Part shown: positions 60,698-64,000 of the stretch, in pieces
Layout: each line of letters starts with the position of its first letter
How positions within the stretch are numbered: position 1 is the first letter of the stretch
Position numbers and translations under genes: made by a program
Notes under the pieces: model-generated
The model's database searches: none
What the model saw: the letters and a program-made list of their open reading frames with translations, nothing else
Told to the model about the DNA's origin: nothing
Assembly (NCBI RefSeq): GCF_907164915.1
Contig: NC_061867.1
Coordinates: 30,873,751-30,937,750, forward strand
DNA: 64,000 nt
Direction of reading: 5' to 3'
Source of the DNA: Impatiens glandulifera
Lineage: Eukaryota; Streptophyta; Magnoliopsida; Ericales; Balsaminaceae

Positions 60698-61474
60698 ATG
60701 TATCAAGATAGGCCTCCAATGCTAGAAGGTGATGACTTTGCCAACTGGAAGGCACGCATGCACCTGCACCTAGTCACCTTGGATGATGAAATGGAATCCA
60801 TTCTAACCGAAGGACCGATATTCATTGATAAAGATAGAAAGGAATGGACGGCTGAAGATAGGAGAAGAAACAATATGGACAACCATGCAAGAAACCGGAT
60901 CTCCAACAGCGTGGACAGAAACACATACTGCAAGATCAGAGACTGCAAAACTGCGAAGGAGACATGGAACACGGTTATCCAGATCTTCGAAGGAAATGAA
61001 AGAACAAGGGAGAACAAAATAATGATGGCCACACAGAAATTCGAAAGCATCAAAATGAAACCAGGAGAATCTATGAAGGAATACAGTGACCGGTTCACTG
61101 GTGTGTTAGATGAACTAGCAACTCTGGGCAAGAAGTATGAGAACAAAGAGGTAGTTATGAAGGCTTTGAGATCTCTTCCAAGTGCCTGGGACATAAAGAC
61201 AATAGTAATGAGGGAATCAAAGAGCCTACGTAAGATGAAACTATACGATGTATTTGAAGATCTGAAGGCATATGAGTTCGAGATGAGATCTAGGACTGAA
61301 GAGGAAGTCTCGGCCTCAACATCAACCAGAGCACTAATCACATCTACAGAACCGGCTGCACCCACTCCTGCACCTGCACCGGCACCGGCCCCTGCACCCG
61401 TACCGATCAGAACCGCCGAACAGTTCATTGAAGATGCCATGGCAATGCTTGCACAGAAATTTGGAAGATCATGA
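60698..61474 (+). CDS. SIRE-like copia gag, N-terminal capsid part
   Basis: 258 aa starting 26 bases after the primer site. RPPMLEGDDFANWKARM near the N-terminus and the ETWNTVIQIFEGN, GESMKEYSDRF and LRSLPSAWDIK segments are typical of copia gag (UBN2-type capsid, which packs element RNA). A Pro-Ala repeat (about 224-236) precedes the end. The frame stops at TGA (61472-61474) and the gag reading continues one base off from 61471, so a one-base indel probably split the original gag. Family inferred from the RPP..GxxxxxWK.RM start and the long gag. Confidence 0.8.
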   Translation: MYQDRPPMLEGDDFANWKARMHLHLVTLDDEMESILTEGPIFIDKDRKEWTAEDRRRNNMDNHARNRISNSVDRNTYCKIRDCKTAKETWNTVIQIFEGNERTRENKIMMATQKFESIKMKPGESMKEYSDRFTGVLDELATLGKKYENKEVVMKALRSLPSAWDIKTIVMRESKSLRKMKLYDVFEDLKAYEFEMRSRTEEEVSASTSTRALITSTEPAAPTPAPAPAPAPAPVPIRTAEQFIEDAMAMLAQKFGRS

Positions 61475-62532
61475 AAAGAAGCCAACCGACAAACAACTAC
61501 TATGGTGACAAATCCAATGTAAGATGCTACAACTGTAACTGTTTGGGACACTTTAAGTGGGAATGCAGGAAACCGAGGAGGGATACCCAGAAACCGGACT
61601 ATCAAAATGACAGAAACAATTACCAACAAACTGGTGAAGGAAGTGAGGTACCGAAAGCACTGATAGCCGACGATGGAGGAAGTCTATGGGCTCACAGTGA
61701 CAGTGATGATGAACTCACGTGCCTCATGGCAAATGAAGAACAGGTATTTGACTCTCCTTGTGAGGAATTTACTAAAGATGAGTTATACAATGCATTGAAT
61801 GACATGGTAGAAGAATATAAGAACCTACTGACCATGCTACCTAAGCACCTCAACATCAGAACCGATCCCACAATACCCATTCCGACAGAACCAGAGGTAC
61901 TCATCATAACCGAACCGGAGGTCATACAATCTGATGATACCCATACTCTAGAAACCGAGTTAGATCCTAAGACCGAACAATCTAGTGAACCGACTAAAGA
62001 ACTAACCAAGGAAGAAAATGCCCGACTTCAATATAAGATGGCCGCCTATAAGAGATCTAGCGATATAGTAAAGAACATGAATAAACACTACAAGCATCCT
62101 CGTTGTAAGCGTGGCCTGGGATACACAGAGAATAGCTCTAAAGACCGAAAAACCATAGAGAAAACAAGACTTACAAGAGGAAACCTTCCCTTTATAAAAT
62201 TCCTTAAGAGCTCCTGGACCGCTGAAGAAGAGGAGACCGCATATTATAGGGAAGAAAAGCTAAAATACGACTATGTTGGTCCAACCGATTCATGGCTTGA
62301 CCCTGTGAAAAGAAAAGCCGAAATCCTCAGACATAAGAAAGCCTTTCCTGAACCGCGTAGGTCAAACCATAGATCACCGAACCAAAGACCACCACTATTT
62401 AGGACATTTAAAGGAAAACCGAAATACACGAGATCGAGTGCCAAAAGGACAGTTAAGACCCTAGCAAAGAAGACTGTCCGGTTCATCAAGGTTTGGATAC
62501 CTAAGGGACTAATCGCATGTGGACCCAAGTGA
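61471..62532 (+). CDS. SIRE-like copia gag, zinc knuckle and C-terminal part
   Basis: 353 aa frame overlapping the upstream stop by four bases. Zinc knuckle CYNCNCLGHFKWEC at residues 19-32 (C-x2-C-x4-H-x4-C) binds nucleic acid. The rest is charged, Glu/Thr/Pro-rich in the middle and Lys/Arg-rich at the end, finishing with VWIPKGLIACGPK, a motif often seen just before protease in Maximus/SIRE elements. Stops with TGA at 62530. Together with the first part it would make a gag of about 610 residues, in the long range of SIRE gags. Confidence 0.75.
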   Translation: MKRSQPTNNYYGDKSNVRCYNCNCLGHFKWECRKPRRDTQKPDYQNDRNNYQQTGEGSEVPKALIADDGGSLWAHSDSDDELTCLMANEEQVFDSPCEEFTKDELYNALNDMVEEYKNLLTMLPKHLNIRTDPTIPIPTEPEVLIITEPEVIQSDDTHTLETELDPKTEQSSEPTKELTKEENARLQYKMAAYKRSSDIVKNMNKHYKHPRCKRGLGYTENSSKDRKTIEKTRLTRGNLPFIKFLKSSWTAEEEETAYYREEKLKYDYVGPTDSWLDPVKRKAEILRHKKAFPEPRRSNHRSPNQRPPLFRTFKGKPKYTRSSAKRTVKTLAKKTVRFIKVWIPKGLIACGPK

Positions 62533-62557
62533 ACGTGGGTACCAAATAGTTGTAAAT

Positions 62558-64000
62558 ATGTACATTTTGCAGGATCCAAAGAAACGGCTAGGAAACTCCG
62601 AATGGTTCTTGGACAGCGGTTGCTCCAGGCACATGACCGGAAACAGCAATTTGTTAACCAATATCAGAACAGCAACCGGTGCTCTAATCACCTTCGGTGA
62701 CAACTCAAAAGGTAAAATTGTGGGCAAGGGTAAGATTGTCCATGGTAACCTAACTATTGATAATGTACTTTTAGTTGAAAACCTAAGTTTTAACCTACTT
62801 AGCATTAGTCAGATGTGTGATGCTGGATACACGGTAGAATTACTTAAACATGCATGCTTAGTTAAGAACTCTCAAGGTATCGTACTACTAACCGGAAATA
62901 GGATAGGTAACATCTACAAGGTAGACTGGAAAACTAAAGTAGAATATCCTATATGCATGATAGCTAAGACTGATCAAACCTGGCTGTGGCACAAGAGATT
63001 AAACCATCTAAACATGAAAACCTTAAACTACATTCGCGGTAAAAAGCTAGTTGAAGGTATTCCTGACATAGTATTTAACCAGGATAAGGTTTGTTCAGCA
63101 TGCCAAATGGGTAAACAAACTAGGTCATCTTTTAAGAGTAAAGGAAACATTCAATCTAGCCGTTGCTTAGACCTCCTTCACATGGATTTATTTGGACCAA
63201 TTCAGGTCATTAGCCTAGGAGGTATGCTTTACACCATGGTAGTTATTGATGATTACTCTAGATATACATGGGTAATATTTCTACCATTCAAACGTGAAAC
63301 CGTATCAAACTTGATTACACTTCTTAAGCGCCTGCAAAATGAAAAATCAACTCGCATTAATAGCATTCGAAGTGATCGAGGTACCGAATTTACCAATAGT
63401 ACATTAACTGCATATCTTGATGAATCCGGTATTAGACACGAGTTGTCTAGTGCTAGGACGCCTCAACCAAATGGCCTGGCCGAGAGAAGAAACTGGACTC
63501 TCAAGGAAGTCGCACGGTCCATGATAGCCGATTCCGGCATTGCTCAGAAATTTTGGGCTGAGGCTATCAACACTGCATGCTATACACAAAACCGGTCTTT
63601 GATAAACAAATTTCACAACAAAACACCATATGAGGTTTATTTTAACAAAGTTCCCAAACTCAAGTACCTCAAGATTTTCGGTTGTAAATGTTATATACAT
63701 ATAAATGGTAAAACCCAACTCACCGTTTTTGATGCAAAAACCGATACCGGCATCATGCTAGGATATTCAGTAGTAAGTAAAGCATATAGAGTATATAATA
63801 ATAGAACTGCAACCATGGAGGAAACAATTCACGTTGTTTTCGATGAATCGGTTGAAAGCAACACTGCTTCATGCTTTGATCTACACAACAGATTGGAAAA
63901 TAACGATATTCATTCTGATAGTGAAGATGAGACTCCGGTCTTCAGGCGGTTTGTCCATGACCAAATGGGTAACATTGAAACCCAGCCGGATCAAGTTGTT
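62558..64000 (+). CDS. SIRE-like copia pol, 5' part (protease, integrase), runs off window
   Basis: Open without a stop from at least 62519 to 64000, in the same phase as the first gag part and one base off from the second. ATG at 62558 is the first Met. Protease motif WFLDSGCSRHMTG at 62603; GAG-pre-integrase with WLWHKRLNHLNM (62982); integrase with HMDLFGP (63180), VVIDDYSRYTW (63241), IRSDRGTEF (63366) and QPNGLAERRN (63465), so the D, D and E residues are all present. The HHCC-type zinc region is KRLNHL..CSACQMG. Reverse transcriptase must lie beyond the window. The absence of stops over 480 codons suggests recent activity. Confidence 0.88.
   Translation, partial: MYILQDPKKRLGNSEWFLDSGCSRHMTGNSNLLTNIRTATGALITFGDNSKGKIVGKGKIVHGNLTIDNVLLVENLSFNLLSISQMCDAGYTVELLKHACLVKNSQGIVLLTGNRIGNIYKVDWKTKVEYPICMIAKTDQTWLWHKRLNHLNMKTLNYIRGKKLVEGIPDIVFNQDKVCSACQMGKQTRSSFKSKGNIQSSRCLDLLHMDLFGPIQVISLGGMLYTMVVIDDYSRYTWVIFLPFKRETVSNLITLLKRLQNEKSTRINSIRSDRGTEFTNSTLTAYLDESGIRHELSSARTPQPNGLAERRNWTLKEVARSMIADSGIAQKFWAEAINTACYTQNRSLINKFHNKTPYEVYFNKVPKLKYLKIFGCKCYIHINGKTQLTVFDAKTDTGIMLGYSVVSKAYRVYNNRTATMEETIHVVFDESVESNTASCFDLHNRLENNDIHSDSEDETPVFRRFVHDQMGNIETQPDQVV

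Noticed and set aside
60703..61629. 308-codon minus-strand frame opposite the copia gag
   Set aside because: Shadow of the coding strand; gag on the plus strand has family motifs and correct position after the primer site.

Overview
The window is plant (angiosperm) nuclear DNA: AT-rich, with GT-AG introns, LOB-domain transcription factor genes, and transposon families typical of plants (CACTA with TNPA/TNP2, a Mutator-like element with 9-bp target duplications, Ty1/copia elements primed by initiator tRNA-Met, gypsy LTRs, a LINE, a hAT). Nothing in the sequence identifies the species. Everything here was read by eye; no database or alignment was run.

The host content is a tandem cluster of LOB-domain (LBD/ASL) genes. 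Seven copies or fragments start at about 6477, 11077, 23851, 42091, 46807, 50425 and 52386. Only the 11077-12420 copy is open from start to stop (two exons, 209 aa). The others are broken by lost starts, stops, lost zinc cysteines, deletions or insertions. The stretch 7490-27845 (copies 1, 2, 3) and the stretch 46650-54560 (copies 5, 6, 7) are collinear duplicates. Each gives the empty site for insertions in the other, so several transposons have exact borders: CACTA 12524-23241 (TSD TCA), solo LTR 23964-25807 (TSD TATTC) and hAT 47420-48671 (TSD TTTAATGG/A).

Region by region: 1-5700 holds two gypsy-like LTR remnants with an ACCGAG minisatellite. 5701-12420 holds LBD copies 1 and 2. 12524-23241 is a 10.7-kb CACTA element with a six-exon TNPA-like gene, a three-exon TNP2 transposase gene carrying a stop at its N-terminal tryptophan, and a small third gene that joins the two ends of TNPA; large hairpin repeat arrays surround them. 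23851-27845 is LBD copy 3, split by the solo LTR. 27848-34660 is a LINE fragment split by a complete but decayed copia element (29254-34307, TSD CTTGT). 34680-41480 is another LTR-like repeat split by a Mutator-like element (35730-40620, TSD TAAAATAAA) that carries a FAR1-type DNA-binding fragment and the N-terminal half of a Ulp1-associated gene. 42091-54560 holds LBD copies 4 to 7 with an LTR remnant, an orphan CACTA hairpin array and the hAT. 55460-59323 is LTR-like, spacer and LINE debris. 59324-64000 is the 5' half of a young-looking SIRE-like copia element whose pol frame runs off the window.

Functionally, one LBD gene could act as a DNA-binding developmental regulator. The CACTA carries nearly everything an autonomous element needs: TNPA to bind subterminal repeats and TNP2 to cut, subject to the N-terminal stop. 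Most other coding sequence is decaying, with several Trp codons turned into stops.
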